Below are positions 18,113 through 26,966 of a stretch of DNA of 55,181 nucleotides, piece by piece. Below the pieces are notes generated by a model. The model made no database searches and was not told the DNA's origin. It worked only from the letters and a program-made list of their open reading frames with translations. The position numbers and the translations under genes were made by a program. The stretch covers positions 1-55,181 of the forward strand of contig NZ_POPB01000355.1 in the NCBI RefSeq assembly GCF_002964045.1, given 5' to 3'. Each line of letters opens with the position of its first letter. Within the stretch, counting starts at the first letter, position 1. Source of the stretch: Streptococcus suis (GTDB lineage: Bacteria; Bacillota; Bacilli; Lactobacillales; Streptococcaceae).

Positions 18113-19759
18113 ATGTCAGAGAGTATAAATACAGGTCAAACCCGTGAACAGGAAACAATGGTTCGGGGAATGGCTTGGCTAACAGCCGGAAATTTTTTAA
18201 GCCGCTTATTAGGGGTTGCCTATATTATCCCCTGGTATATCTGGTTAGGAGAACATCGAGCAGAAGCCAATGCTTTGTTTAGTATGGGGTATCAGATTTA
18301 CGCTAATTTTCTCTTAATTTCTACAGCTGGATTGCCAGTTGCCATTGCTAAACAAGTTGCAAAATACAATGTATTGGGTAAAGAAGATGTTTCGCTCTAC
18401 ATAGTGAGAGAATTCTTTAAGCTCATGTTGGTATTTGGAGCTGTTTTTGCAGGAATTATGTATTTTAGTGCACCGTGGTTGGCAGAGGCTTCTGGATCAA
18501 AGGAAAAACTAATACCAGTTATGTATAGTCTTGTCCCTCCATTGTTTATCTTTCCTGCCATGAGTATCTTGCGAGGATTTTTTCAAGGTCATCACGATAT
18601 GAAGCCTTATGCAATTAGTCAACTTGCTGAGCAATTGGTTCGTGTAATATGGATTCTTGCTTCAACATACATCATCATGAACTTGGGAAGTGGCAATTAT
18701 CTAGATGCAGTAGTTCAATCTACATTTGCAGCTTTTATTGGTATGATTGCTAGTGTTGCAGTTTTAGTTTGGGCGCTTTGGAAACAAGGATTTTTGGTCA
18801 AGTTAATTCATGCTCGGAAACATAAAATATCCATCAATACAAGTCAATTGATAATGGAAACGATAAAAGATGCTATTCCAATTATTATTTTAGGCTTAAC
18901 GATTCAATTGCTTCAGTTTATTGATCAAGTTACTTTTATTAAAGTAATGGAAAAAATTACTAACCATAGTAACTCTGAATTGTTAGAGTTATATTCTTAC
19001 ATGGCAGCTAATCCGAATAAGATTACAATGTTGATAATTGGAATTTCACAAAGTTTAGCGAGTGTAGCAATTCCTCTGATTACAGAAAAATTTGTTCAAA
19101 GAGATCTAAAATCAGCCTCCAAATTAGTTGCTGACAATCTTCAAATACTATTTATTTTTATGATCCCGGCTATAGTGGGGACAGTACTATTGGCTCGACC
19201 ACTGTATTCTGTTTTTTATGGAGCATCTGAAAATATAGCCATTACTTTGTTTATTTGGAACTTATTTTTAATTTTACCTCTGGGACTTTATTCAGTTGTT
19301 AGCGTTGTCCTCCAATCTATTTTTGAGAATAGACGTGGTATTTATTATTTTATTGTTGGTATGCTCATTAAAATAATTTTGCAAATACCAATGATTTATA
19401 TGTTTAAAGTATATGGAACGTTTATTTCCACTATCATTGGATTGGGGACAATGATTTATCTTTTTTATAGAAGAGTTGATTATGTGTTAGATATAGATAA
19501 AAAAGTAGTTATTAAAGACATCGTTACCATTAGCTGGATTTCAGTCATTATGGGAATAGTTGTTTTACTTAGTGAGCTAATCTTAAATCTATTCATACCT
19601 GTTACTGGTTATGTATCGAGTTTTATTCATTTGTTGATTTCAGGTGGTTTAGGAATTGTCATTTTCGTATTTTTAACCTTGATAACACGACAAATAGATC
19701 GATTGATTGGAAGTCGAGCACAGAAGCTGCGAAAAAGACTTAAATTGATGATTGAGTAA
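18113..19759 (+). CDS. MurJ-type lipid II flippase, YtgP/SpoVB family
   Basis: The 548-residue polytopic membrane protein of the MOP superfamily has about 14 spans. The N-terminus (MVRGMAWLTAGNFLSRLLGV, about residues 16-35) and the motif ILRGFFQGHHDMKPYAISQLAEQ (split about 144-166) are typical of YtgP, the streptococcal MurJ equivalent that flips lipid II across the membrane. Charged residues cluster in the amphipathic C-terminus. It has its own promoter and terminator. It is not the capsule flippase; Wzx at 45271 belongs to another subgroup. Confidence 0.88.
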   Translation: MSESINTGQTREQETMVRGMAWLTAGNFLSRLLGVAYIIPWYIWLGEHRAEANALFSMGYQIYANFLLISTAGLPVAIAKQVAKYNVLGKEDVSLYIVREFFKLMLVFGAVFAGIMYFSAPWLAEASGSKEKLIPVMYSLVPPLFIFPAMSILRGFFQGHHDMKPYAISQLAEQLVRVIWILASTYIIMNLGSGNYLDAVVQSTFAAFIGMIASVAVLVWALWKQGFLVKLIHARKHKISINTSQLIMETIKDAIPIIILGLTIQLLQFIDQVTFIKVMEKITNHSNSELLELYSYMAANPNKITMLIIGISQSLASVAIPLITEKFVQRDLKSASKLVADNLQILFIFMIPAIVGTVLLARPLYSVFYGASENIAITLFIWNLFLILPLGLYSVVSVVLQSIFENRRGIYYFIVGMLIKIILQIPMIYMFKVYGTFISTIIGLGTMIYLFYRRVDYVLDIDKKVVIKDIVTISWISVIMGIVVLLSELILNLFIPVTGYVSSFIHLLISGGLGIVIFVFLTLITRQIDRLIGSRAQKLRKRLKLMIE

Positions 19760-19770
19760 CAGGAAATTCA

Positions 19771-19804
19771 AAGGAAATTCAAGTGATTGAAATTCCTTTT
19801 TTCT
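19771..19804 (+). terminator. Terminator after the MurJ-type gene
   Basis: AAGGAA-TTCAA and TTGAA-TTCCTT flank a four-base loop (one central mismatch) and a T run follows. Confidence 0.7.
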
Positions 19805-19836
19805 TGGAGATTTTTCTATAAAAAAATCTGAATTTA

Positions 19837-19845
19837 TGATAAAAT
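19837..19845 (+). promoter_or_regulatory. Extended -10 promoter of pyrH-frr
   Basis: TGATAAAAT forms an extended -10 about 28 bases before the pyrH ATG (19874); the -35 is weak. Confidence 0.55.
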
Positions 19846-19873
19846 AGTAGGGATGAAATAGAGGAGAGAGACG

Positions 19874-20605
19874 ATGAAACCTAAATACGAACGTATTCTA
19901 ATCAAACTATCTGGTGAAGCCTTGGCGGGTGAGCGTGGTGTGGGTATTGATATCCAGACAGTTCAAGAAATGGCTATGGAAATTCAAGAAGTAGCAGAAT
20001 CTGGTGTTCAAATTGCGCTTGTTATCGGCGGAGGAAACCTATGGCGTGGTGAGCCAGCTGCTGAAGCTGGAATGGATCGTGTTCAGGCAGACTATACTGG
20101 TATGCTTGGTACGGTGATGAACGCTCTTGTAATGGCTGATTCCCTTAAACAACTGGGTGTGGATACACGTGTTCAAACAGCTATTGCCATGCAATCTGTT
20201 GCAGAACCTTATATCCGTGGTCGTGCCCTTCGTCACCTTGAAAAAGGTCGCATTGTCATCTTTGGTGCTGGTATTGGTTCACCATACTTCTCAACAGATA
20301 CAACAGCAGCCCTTCGTGCGGCAGAAATTGAAGCAGATGCGATTTTGATGGCTAAAAATGGTGTGGATGGCGTCTACAATGCTGATCCGAAGAAAGATGC
20401 CAATGCGGTTAAATTCAATGAATTGACCCACCGCGAAGTCATCAGCCGTGGTTTGAAAATCATGGATGCAACAGCATCTACGCTTTCAATGGACAACGAT
20501 ATTGACTTGGTAGTCTTCAATATGAACGAGCCTGGAAATATCAAGCGTGTTGTCTTTGGTGAACAAATCGGTACAACGGTTTCTAACTCTACTGAAGAAA
20601 AATAA
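19874..20605 (+). CDS. pyrH: Uridylate kinase
   Basis: UMP kinase of the amino-acid kinase fold: phosphorylates UMP to UDP with ATP, feeding RNA and UDP-sugar synthesis (including capsule precursors). The 243-residue protein shows [14 protein letters not shown] at residues 6-19, the IVIGGGN-type nucleotide loop ([12 protein letters not shown]) and [20 protein letters not shown] for UMP binding. Followed by frr 28 bp downstream, the usual pyrH-frr pair. GTP activation and UTP inhibition are expected for the family. Confidence 0.97.
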   Translation: MKPKYERILIKLSGEALAGERGVGIDIQTVQEMAMEIQEVAESGVQIALVIGGGNLWRGEPAAEAGMDRVQADYTGMLGTVMNALVMADSLKQLGVDTRVQTAIAMQSVAEPYIRGRALRHLEKGRIVIFGAGIGSPYFSTDTTAALRAAEIEADAILMAKNGVDGVYNADPKKDANAVKFNELTHREVISRGLKIMDATASTLSMDNDIDLVVFNMNEPGNIKRVVFGEQIGTTVSNSTEEK

Positions 20606-20633
20606 AACATAAAAAATTAAAGAAGGAAGTCTT

Positions 20634-21191
20634 ATGTCTAAAGAAATTATTGCTAAAGCCCAAGAGCGTATGAACCAATCTCATCAGAGTTTGGCTCGTG
20701 AGTTCAGCCACATTCGTGCTGGTCGTGCCAACGCTAGCTTGTTGGATCGTATTTCAGTAGAATACTACGGTGCGCCAACTCCCTTGAACCAGTTGGCTGG
20801 TATTACAGTTCCAGAGGCTCGTGTTCTCTTGATCACACCGTTTGATAAGTCAATCTTGAAAGATATTGAGCGTGCCTTGAATGCGTCTGACCTTGGTTTG
20901 ACCCCTCAGTCTGACGGTACGGTTATTCGCTTGGTGATTCCAGCATTGACAGAGGAAACACGTAAGAACTTGGCAAAAGATGTGAAAAAAGTGGGTGAAA
21001 ACTCTAAGGTTGCTATCCGTAATATCCGTCGTGATGCCATGGATGAAGCGAAAAAAGCTGAAAAAGCTAAGGAAATCACTGAAGATGATTTGAAGACGCT
21101 TGAAAAAGATATTCAAAAAGTGACAGATGATGCCATTAAGACAATCGATAAGATGACTGCCGACAAAGAAAAAGAATTGTTGGAAGTCTAA
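20634..21191 (+). CDS. frr: Ribosome recycling factor
   Basis: The 185-residue RRF works with EF-G to split the post-termination ribosome. It has the family's two-domain shape: a three-helix bundle (residues about 1-30 and 105-185) and a small beta domain (about 31-104). Typical stretches are [20 protein letters not shown] and VRNIRRDA-like [18 protein letters not shown]. Second gene of the pyrH operon. A terminator lies at 21272. Confidence 0.98.
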   Translation: MSKEIIAKAQERMNQSHQSLAREFSHIRAGRANASLLDRISVEYYGAPTPLNQLAGITVPEARVLLITPFDKSILKDIERALNASDLGLTPQSDGTVIRLVIPALTEETRKNLAKDVKKVGENSKVAIRNIRRDAMDEAKKAEKAKEITEDDLKTLEKDIQKVTDDAIKTIDKMTADKEKELLEV

Positions 21192-21271
21192 TCGCTCGAT
21201 TTTACAGGATTCAAGGCAATTCACTATCTACCTGTCTAACTGAGATGGTGAATCAAATAAGAAATCTAATG

Positions 21272-21301
21272 GAGGGGAGTTAGACAAGACTCCCCTCTTT
21301 T
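21272..21301 (+). terminator. Terminator after frr
   Basis: GAGGGGAGT and ACTCCCCTC form a perfect 9-bp stem around an 8-nt loop and a T run follows. It overlaps the leader of cvfB, whose ATG is 20 bases downstream, so part of cvfB expression may be by read-through. Confidence 0.85.
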
Positions 21302-21321
21302 AGTCAGAAAGAAGAAAAATC

Positions 21322-22176
21322 ATGAATGATTTATTAGCACACTATATGGTTGGTCTTGTGACCGATGAAAATGCTCAGTTTTACTTTGTTCAAAAAGAGG
21401 GACAGACCTTTGCTCTTTCAAAAGATGAGGGAGAGTTTAAACTGGGGCAGTCTGTAAAGGGCTTTGCCTACTCAGATATGAAACAAAAACTCCGCTTGAC
21501 GACCAAGGAAGTTGAGGCAACTCGGACCAGCTTTGGTTGGGGAACTGTTACAGAGGTGCGCAAGGACTTGGGTGTCTTTGTAGATACAGGTTTGCCTGAT
21601 AAGCAGGTAGTGGTTTCCTTAGACATTCTACCTGAAATCAAGGAACTCTGGCCTAAAAAAGGCGACCAGCTCTATGTCAAATTGGATGTGGATAAGAAAG
21701 ACCGTATTTGGGCTCTGCCAGCCTTTCAGGAAGATTTTCAGAAAATGGCTGGACCTGCCTATGACAATATGCAGAACCAAAACTTACGAGCGATTGTCTA
21801 TCGTTTGAAAATGAATGGGACTTTTGTTTACCTGCCAGACAATAATATGCTTGGGTTTATTCATCCGAGCGAACGCTTTACTGAGCCGCGTTTGGGGCAG
21901 GTATTGGAGGCGCGTGTGATTGGCTATCGAGCTGTCGATCGGACCTTGAATTTGTCTTTAAAACCACGTTCATTTGAGATGTTGGAAAATGATGCCCAGA
22001 TGATTCTGACTTATCTGGAAAGCAATGGAGGCTTTATGACCTTGAACGACAAGTCTGCTCCGGAAGACATCAAGACCACCTTTGGTATTTCCAAGGGACA
22101 ATTCAAAAAAGCCTTGGGTGGTTTGATGAAGGCTGGTAAGGTCAAGCAAGATGAATTTGGAACGGAGTTGATCTAG
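21322..22176 (+). CDS. cvfB: S1-domain RNA-binding regulator CvfB
   Basis: The 284-residue protein is of the conserved virulence factor B family, known in staphylococci and pneumococci to bind RNA and affect virulence gene expression. The layout is several S1-type beta barrels (residues about 1-60, 65-130 and 145-210, the last with DNNMLGFIHPSERF and RTLNLSLKPR), then a C-terminal winged helix (about 220-284, LTYLESNGGFMTLNDKSAPEDI). It sits after pyrH-frr and 3 bp before the ketopantoate reductase-like gene, with which it is likely co-transcribed. Its RNA targets are unknown here. Confidence 0.88.
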   Translation: MNDLLAHYMVGLVTDENAQFYFVQKEGQTFALSKDEGEFKLGQSVKGFAYSDMKQKLRLTTKEVEATRTSFGWGTVTEVRKDLGVFVDTGLPDKQVVVSLDILPEIKELWPKKGDQLYVKLDVDKKDRIWALPAFQEDFQKMAGPAYDNMQNQNLRAIVYRLKMNGTFVYLPDNNMLGFIHPSERFTEPRLGQVLEARVIGYRAVDRTLNLSLKPRSFEMLENDAQMILTYLESNGGFMTLNDKSAPEDIKTTFGISKGQFKKALGGLMKAGKVKQDEFGTELI

Positions 22177-22179
22177 CTG

Positions 22180-23100
22180 ATGAGGGTCTATATTGCTGGA
22201 AGTGGTGCCATGGGCTGCCGGTTTGGCTACCAGTTGTCTAAAACCAAGCACGAAGTGATTTTGCTGGATAATTGGGATGCTCATATTGAGGCCATTCGTG
22301 AAAATGGCTTAAAGGTGACGGGTGATTTTGATGATGTGGTCCACTTACCGATTATGAAGCCAACCGAAGCAACTCAAGTGGCTGACTTGATCATCCTCTT
22401 GACTAAAGCGGATCAGTTGCCAAAAATGTTGCAGGACATTAAGGGGATAATTGGTCAAGAGACCAAGGTTCTCAGTCTGTTGAATGGTCTGGGACATGCG
22501 ACCACCATGCGCCGTTATGTACCCGATGAGAGTATTATGGTTGGGGTGACCATTTGGTTGGCAGGTCTAAAGGGGCCAGGTCATGTGCATCTGGAAGGAC
22601 CTGGTTCAATCTCCGTTCAGAATATGATCGGTGATGGTCAGTCTGTAGCTGCTATCATTGATATGCTTAATGAGGCTGGTTTGAATGCGGCCTACGATGA
22701 TCATGTTATCAATGCCATTTGGCAAAAAGCCTGTGTCAATGGGACTATGAATCCGACTTGTACTATTTTGAATTGTACCATTGGTGAATTGTTCGGGACT
22801 GAGGCTGGTTTGAATTTGGTTGAGGGAATTTTCAAGGAATTTATCGCCGTTGCCAAGTCTGAGACAGAGGGAATTGATGAGGCTGCGATTTGGAAATACA
22901 TCATGGACACCTCGAAAAAGGCTTCCAATCACTATCCGTCTATGCATCAGGATTTGGTCCAACATGGTCGCAAGACAGAGATTGATTTTTTGAATGGAGC
23001 TGTTGTTTTTAAGGGCAAGCGTGCAGGCATCCCAACACCCTATTGCCAGATGATGACGGAAATGGTGCATGCCAAGGAAGCCATGCTTGGATTGAGATAG
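22180..23100 (+). CDS. Ketopantoate reductase family protein (PanE/ApbA)
   Basis: The 306-residue NADPH-dependent enzyme has an N-terminal Rossmann loop (YIAGSGAMGCRFGYQL, about residues 4-19) and a helical C-domain with the catalytic Lys in IWQKACVNGTMNP (about 183-195). Family members reduce 2-dehydropantoate to pantoate for coenzyme A, though many streptococcal paralogues act on other 2-oxoacids. No panB or panC is nearby, so the substrate is uncertain. Its ATG is 3 bp after cvfB, indicating tight coupling, and it is 19 bp before the carboxypeptidase gene. Confidence 0.85.
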   Translation: MRVYIAGSGAMGCRFGYQLSKTKHEVILLDNWDAHIEAIRENGLKVTGDFDDVVHLPIMKPTEATQVADLIILLTKADQLPKMLQDIKGIIGQETKVLSLLNGLGHATTMRRYVPDESIMVGVTIWLAGLKGPGHVHLEGPGSISVQNMIGDGQSVAAIIDMLNEAGLNAAYDDHVINAIWQKACVNGTMNPTCTILNCTIGELFGTEAGLNLVEGIFKEFIAVAKSETEGIDEAAIWKYIMDTSKKASNHYPSMHQDLVQHGRKTEIDFLNGAVVFKGKRAGIPTPYCQMMTEMVHAKEAMLGLR

Positions 23101-23119
23101 GATAATTTAGGAGATTAAG

Positions 23120-24466
23120 GTGAAAAAGAGTATTATTTTTGGGATAATGATTCTACTAGCCATGATTGTTGTACCAGTGCGAGCAGATGAATTGATGGAT
23201 ATTACTCGTGCTGCAGGCTATGAAGTCAGTGAGATCAATCGTCCCAAGTCAACCATAGTAATTGATGGAAATACCGGTGATATTCTATGGCAGGACAATA
23301 TTGACGAAATTCGTGATCCTGCAAGTATGAGTAAGCTAATGACCCTATATTTAGTATATGAGGCGATAGCAAACGGAGAATTGACAGAAGATACATTGAT
23401 TCAAGCAACTGCTACTGATCAAGCAATTGCAGATATTTATGCTATTTCCAACAATAAAATAGTGGCTGGTGTTGATTATTCTGTTCGCGAATTGATAACA
23501 ATGACAGCAGTTCCATCTTCCAATGTTACAACAATCATGCTTGCAAATTATTTGTCTAATTATGATCCGGATTCTTTTATTGATAGGATGAATGCAAAAT
23601 CGCAGGAATTAGGGATGACCAATACATATTGGTTTAATCCTAGTGGAGCAGCCGCTTCAGCATTTGAGGGATATTATAATCCATTACGCTATGATATTTA
23701 TAGTGCAAACCAGACAACAGCACGTGATTTGGCTATTTTAACCTACCATTTTTTGAAGAATTACCCTGGCATTTTAGAGCATACAAAAGATCCAGTTGTT
23801 ACTGTTAAAGCTGGGACCCCCTATGAAGAAACCTTTGAAACCTACAATTATTCATTGCCAGGTGCTTATTATGGTATTGATGGAGTTGATGGTCTAAAAA
23901 CTGGGTCAAGTCCTCGTGGTGCTTTTAATTATATTGCTACTATCAAACGAGGGGAACAACGACATATTGCTGTTATTATGGGGGTTGGAGATTGGTCAGA
24001 TCAAAATGGTGAATACTACCGTCATCCTTTTGGAAATGCACTGATTGAGAAATCGTATCAGGATTTTGAATATAAAAAATTGCTTTCCGCTGGGAAACAT
24101 GATATCAATGGTCAAGTCTTTGAATTGAAGAATGATTTCTACGGAACAATCGCAATGGGGACTGAGCCTAAGTTTTCCGTAGTGAATAACCTACTTACGA
24201 TTGATAATGGACTTGAAGAGGTAAGCCCATCAATAAATAATACGATGTCTGTTGAGAAGGCTACTTCTGGATTTCTAGATTTTATTTCGGTTTCTGATCA
24301 CTCTGAACAAAGTAACTTATTCACTATTTTTTCAAAAATTGTGCCATTTCTCCTCATTGGAATTTTTATTGTACTTATCTTAACTTTCATTGTTCATAAT
24401 GAGCGAAAACGTAGTAGATATATTAAGATGAGAATGGAAGAGCGTTCTCGTAGGAATCGTTATTGA
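23120..24466 (+). CDS. D-alanyl-D-alanine carboxypeptidase (low-molecular-weight PBP)
   Basis: The 448-residue exported enzyme trims the terminal D-Ala from peptidoglycan stem pentapeptides. It has a signal peptide (residues about 1-23, ending VRADE), then the transpeptidase core with the SxxK motif SMSKLMTLY (about residue 70), SSN (about 132) and KTGSS (about 259). A PBP5-type beta domain follows, then a C-terminal membrane span (about 411-430) with a basic tail KRSRYIKMR. GTG start preceded by AGGAG. It resembles pneumococcal DacA (PBP3), which controls cross-linking and septum placement, but anchors by a full span rather than an amphipathic helix. Confidence 0.9.
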   Translation: MKKSIIFGIMILLAMIVVPVRADELMDITRAAGYEVSEINRPKSTIVIDGNTGDILWQDNIDEIRDPASMSKLMTLYLVYEAIANGELTEDTLIQATATDQAIADIYAISNNKIVAGVDYSVRELITMTAVPSSNVTTIMLANYLSNYDPDSFIDRMNAKSQELGMTNTYWFNPSGAAASAFEGYYNPLRYDIYSANQTTARDLAILTYHFLKNYPGILEHTKDPVVTVKAGTPYEETFETYNYSLPGAYYGIDGVDGLKTGSSPRGAFNYIATIKRGEQRHIAVIMGVGDWSDQNGEYYRHPFGNALIEKSYQDFEYKKLLSAGKHDINGQVFELKNDFYGTIAMGTEPKFSVVNNLLTIDNGLEEVSPSINNTMSVEKATSGFLDFISVSDHSEQSNLFTIFSKIVPFLLIGIFIVLILTFIVHNERKRSRYIKMRMEERSRRNRY

Positions 24467-24496
24467 ATCTCATTTTGTAATCTTTAAGGAGAAAGT

Positions 24497-24955
24497 ATGA
24501 TTTATGATGTAGAAAGTATTGAAGCCTACTTTTCTATCTTGCCAGATAACAGAAAAGATGCGGTTGAACGCCTTCACCGAGCTATTTTGGAGCATTTACC
24601 TGATGGATTTGAGGTAGGTGTATTGGGAGGCATGATAAATTACTATGTCCCCCTGACAGCCTATCCAAATGGCTATCATTGTACGCCAGGGGAGCCCTTG
24701 CCATTTTTAGCCTTGGCTTCTCAAAAGGCCCATATTGCCCTCTATCATATGGGAATCTATATGGATAAGGAATTGCATGACTGGTTTGTAGCGGCTTATC
24801 AAGAACAAGTTCCGACCAAGTTGGATATGGGTAAGTCCTGTATCCGTATGAAAAATCCTAAAAATATTCCATATGAATTGATTGGTGAATTGGTGACAAG
24901 GATGTCGATGGAGCGCTACATTGAGCTTTATGAAGAACATCATATTAGAAAGTAG
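24497..24955 (+). CDS. DUF1801-family protein
   Basis: The 152-residue cytoplasmic protein is of the YdhG/DUF1801 group, whose fold is compact alpha/beta and whose function is unknown. Recognisable pieces are [20 protein letters not shown] at the N-terminus, [13 protein letters not shown] and [17 protein letters not shown] in the core. It begins 31 bp after the carboxypeptidase and is 5 bp before the yozE-type gene, so probably co-transcribed with both. No active-site motif is evident. Confidence 0.78.
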   Translation: MIYDVESIEAYFSILPDNRKDAVERLHRAILEHLPDGFEVGVLGGMINYYVPLTAYPNGYHCTPGEPLPFLALASQKAHIALYHMGIYMDKELHDWFVAAYQEQVPTKLDMGKSCIRMKNPKNIPYELIGELVTRMSMERYIELYEEHHIRK

Positions 24956-24960
24956 GAGCT

Positions 24961-25176
24961 GTGAGAAGAAGTTTTTATTCTTGGTTAATGACCCAACGTA
25001 ATCCAAAAAGTAATGAACCTGTTGCTATCTTGGCGGATTATGCCTTTGGTGAGTCTGATTTTCCCAAGCAGTCAGATAATTTTGATGAAGTCAGTCGATT
25101 TTTGGAGGAATCGGCCAGTTTTGCTTTTTCCATGTCTGATTTTGATGCGATTTGGGAAGAGTATTTGGCGCATTGA
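24961..25176 (+). CDS. YozE-family (SAM-like) protein
   Basis: The 71-residue small protein has YSWLMTQRN near the start and [14 protein letters not shown] at the end, the signature of the YozE_SAM-like (UPF0346) family, found alone in many Firmicutes. Its role is unknown; the fold is a small helical bundle. A GTG start at 24961, preceded by a TAGGAG site, is chosen. It closes the carboxypeptidase-DUF1801 group and is followed by the long repeat element E. Confidence 0.82.
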   Translation: MRRSFYSWLMTQRNPKSNEPVAILADYAFGESDFPKQSDNFDEVSRFLEESASFAFSMSDFDAIWEEYLAH

Positions 25177-25198
25177 TTATTGATTATAGAAAGAGTGG

Positions 25199-25552
25199 GA
25201 GTGGGAAAGAACTCGACTGGTCAAAAAAGAGTTCCCCTCACTTCCAAACAGTAGGTTCGGGCTAAAATAGTCCACTGGACTATTTTACTCCCACCCCCGC
25301 ATAGCTCAAACTGTCTGGGAGACAGTTTGAGGTTGGAAATAAGGCGAACTCCTGTTCGCAACAGTCGTAAGGTCAGATTTGGAGTGTGAAACACGAATTG
25401 CTGAGATTTGCTTTGCAAATCTTATCTCCAACCTTTAACAGTCCACTGGACTGTTAAAGCCAATCAACCACTGCGCTGAGATGTTGACACGAACTCTGAG
25501 AAGCGAGGCTGGACTTTCTGTCCAGCCTGGCTCTTTTTTTGATTGGCGTCTA
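25199..25552 (+). repeat. Long dispersed hairpin-repeat element, copy E
   Basis: Second copy of the element at 17697-18045. Hairpins in order: 25264-25286 (AAAATAGTCC, loop ACT), 25305-25331 (CTCAAACTGTCT, loop GGG), the AGATTTGC/GCAAATCT pair near 25404-25422, 25433-25459 (CTTTAACAGTCC, loop ACT) and a terminator-like AGGCTGGA/TCCAGCCT at 25506-25528 followed by a T run. The third and fourth hairpins and terminator match copy D almost base for base. The first two keep their place and pairing but have different stem sequences. Confidence 0.85.
25506..25538 (+). terminator. Terminator at the end of repeat E
   Basis: AGGCTGGA pairs with TCCAGCCT around CTTTCTG, with a run of seven T after GGCTC. 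It would end transcripts from the yozE-type gene. Confidence 0.8.
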
Positions 25553-25819
25553 TTCTCAAATGTGTATTATTCCGAACAATGGTTGATAAAGAAGCCTGAA
25601 ACCTTGTATTTTTCGGGGGGGTATAATATGTACACAGGAAACTATTTTCCTGTTAGGTACGCTTTTGATGTAGATACTTGGTCCAAGTGACTGACTAGAT
25701 ATAAATCAAAGTAGCCTGAGAGCGGGAGACCAGACCTCCCTTCCTATTTGTTCTGAATAGACATTCCAAAATGGTCTCCTTTACCAGTGAATTGTGCATG
25801 TTCACTGGTTTCTTTTTGC
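25553..25819 (+). ncRNA. Possible small RNA or structured untranslated region upstream of phoH
   Basis: No credible protein gene lies between repeat E and phoH. TATAAT at 25622-25627 is followed by hairpin ACAGGAAA-CTAT-TTTCCTGT (25634-25653). Then come GGAGACC (25725-25731), which can pair with GGTCTCC (25773-25779) or locally as GGGAG/CTCCC, and a strong terminator ACCAGTGAA/TTCACTGGT with T run (25783-25817). phoH has its own promoter downstream, so a separate transcript of about 185 nt is possible. I recognise no known RNA family; the -35 for TATAAT is poor. Confidence 0.4.
25783..25817 (+). terminator. Terminator upstream of phoH
   Basis: ACCAGTGAA (25783-25791) pairs with TTCACTGGT (25801-25809), followed by TTCTTTTT. 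Confidence 0.85.
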
Positions 25820-25846
25820 CTTTAAAAGCCAGTTTTCAAGTATTTT

Positions 25847-25855
25847 TGGTATAAT
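25847..25855 (+). promoter_or_regulatory. Extended -10 promoter of phoH
   Basis: TGGTATAAT forms an extended -10; the -35 is weak. A GGAGAAAG ribosome-binding site precedes the TTG start at 25883. Confidence 0.65.
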
Positions 25856-25882
25856 AATAGAAAAGCACCAAAGGAGAAAGAC

Positions 25883-26905
25883 TTGAAAGAACATTCGATT
25901 GATATTCAATTAAAACACCCAGATGACCTATTTAGCCTCTTTGGGTCCAATGAACGCCATCTGCGCCTGATGGAACAGGAACTAGGTGTTGTTATTCATG
26001 CCCGTACGGAAAAAGTTCAGGTCATTGGCCAGGAAGACCATGTTGAACAGGCGCGTCTTGTTATCCAGTCTCTTCTTGTTTTGGTGAGTCGTGGTTTAGT
26101 CATCAATACGCCAGATGTGGTCACGGCCATTTCCATGGTCAAAAATGATGAGATTGAAAAATTTGTTGCCCTCTACGAAGAAGAGATTATCAAGGACAAC
26201 TACGGCAAACCCATTCGCGTAAAGACCCTTGGACAAAAACTCTATGTGGACAGCGTAAAGCGTCATGATATCGTGTTTGGAATCGGTCCTGCTGGTACAG
26301 GGAAGACCTTTTTAGCGGTTACTCTTGCGGTAACAGCTCTCAAGCGAGGACAGGTCAAGCGGATTGTCCTGACACGTCCTGCGGTCGAGGCAGGCGAAAG
26401 TTTAGGATTTTTACCAGGGGATTTGAAAGAAAAAGTAGACCCCTATCTGCGTCCTGTCTATGATGCCCTCTATCAGATTTTGGGCAAGGAGCAGACCACG
26501 CGCCTAATGGAGCGCGAGATTATCGAGATTGCACCACTGGCCTATATGCGAGGTCGGACCTTGGAAGATGCCTTTGTCATCTTGGATGAGGCGCAAAATA
26601 CCACCATTATGCAGATGAAGATGTTCCTGACCCGTCTGGGCTTTAATTCCAAGATGATTGTCAATGGGGACATTAGCCAGATTGACCTGACGCGCAAGGT
26701 TAAGTCAGGTTTGATTGATGCGACAGAGAAACTAAGCAAAATACCGCAGATTGATTTCGTGCATTTTTCAGCCAAGGATGTGGTTCGTCACCCAGTTGTT
26801 GCCCAGATAATCAATGCCTACGAGCAGGAGGCTCTGGCTGCGGATAGTCGAGCAAGTTTTGAAACGATTGGGGAGCTGAAGAAAGAGCAAGAGTCGGAGG
26901 AGTAA
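25883..26905 (+). CDS. phoH: PhoH-family ATPase
   Basis: The 340-residue cytoplasmic protein has an N-terminal KH-like region (about 1-100) and a P-loop ATPase domain: Walker A GPAGTGKTFLAVTLA (about 134-148) and Walker B FVILDEAQNTT (about 229-239). PhoH proteins are linked to RNA metabolism, often beside ybeY; here ybeY is not adjacent. TTG start at 25883, supported by a good ribosome-binding site and by family alignment of KEHSIDIQLKHPDD. It is followed by an M13 peptidase lipoprotein gene after 61 bp. Confidence 0.93.
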   Translation: MKEHSIDIQLKHPDDLFSLFGSNERHLRLMEQELGVVIHARTEKVQVIGQEDHVEQARLVIQSLLVLVSRGLVINTPDVVTAISMVKNDEIEKFVALYEEEIIKDNYGKPIRVKTLGQKLYVDSVKRHDIVFGIGPAGTGKTFLAVTLAVTALKRGQVKRIVLTRPAVEAGESLGFLPGDLKEKVDPYLRPVYDALYQILGKEQTTRLMEREIIEIAPLAYMRGRTLEDAFVILDEAQNTTIMQMKMFLTRLGFNSKMIVNGDISQIDLTRKVKSGLIDATEKLSKIPQIDFVHFSAKDVVRHPVVAQIINAYEQEALAADSRASFETIGELKKEQESEE

Positions 26906-26966
26906 TTATTTTCTGCTTCTTTGCCTGTCGAAATAGTTTGTGGAAAAACAAGTGAGGGAGTGACGA

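Noticed and set aside
25481..25690. A 69-residue open frame overlapping the end of repeat E
   Set aside because: Its start lies inside the repeat and its terminator hairpin, it lacks a ribosome-binding site, and its sequence resembles no protein. It is chance.
25634..25817. 6S, tmRNA or SRP RNA identity for the structured region
   Set aside because: The 5' and 3' ends do not pair into a closing stem and no SRP or tmRNA landmark is visible.
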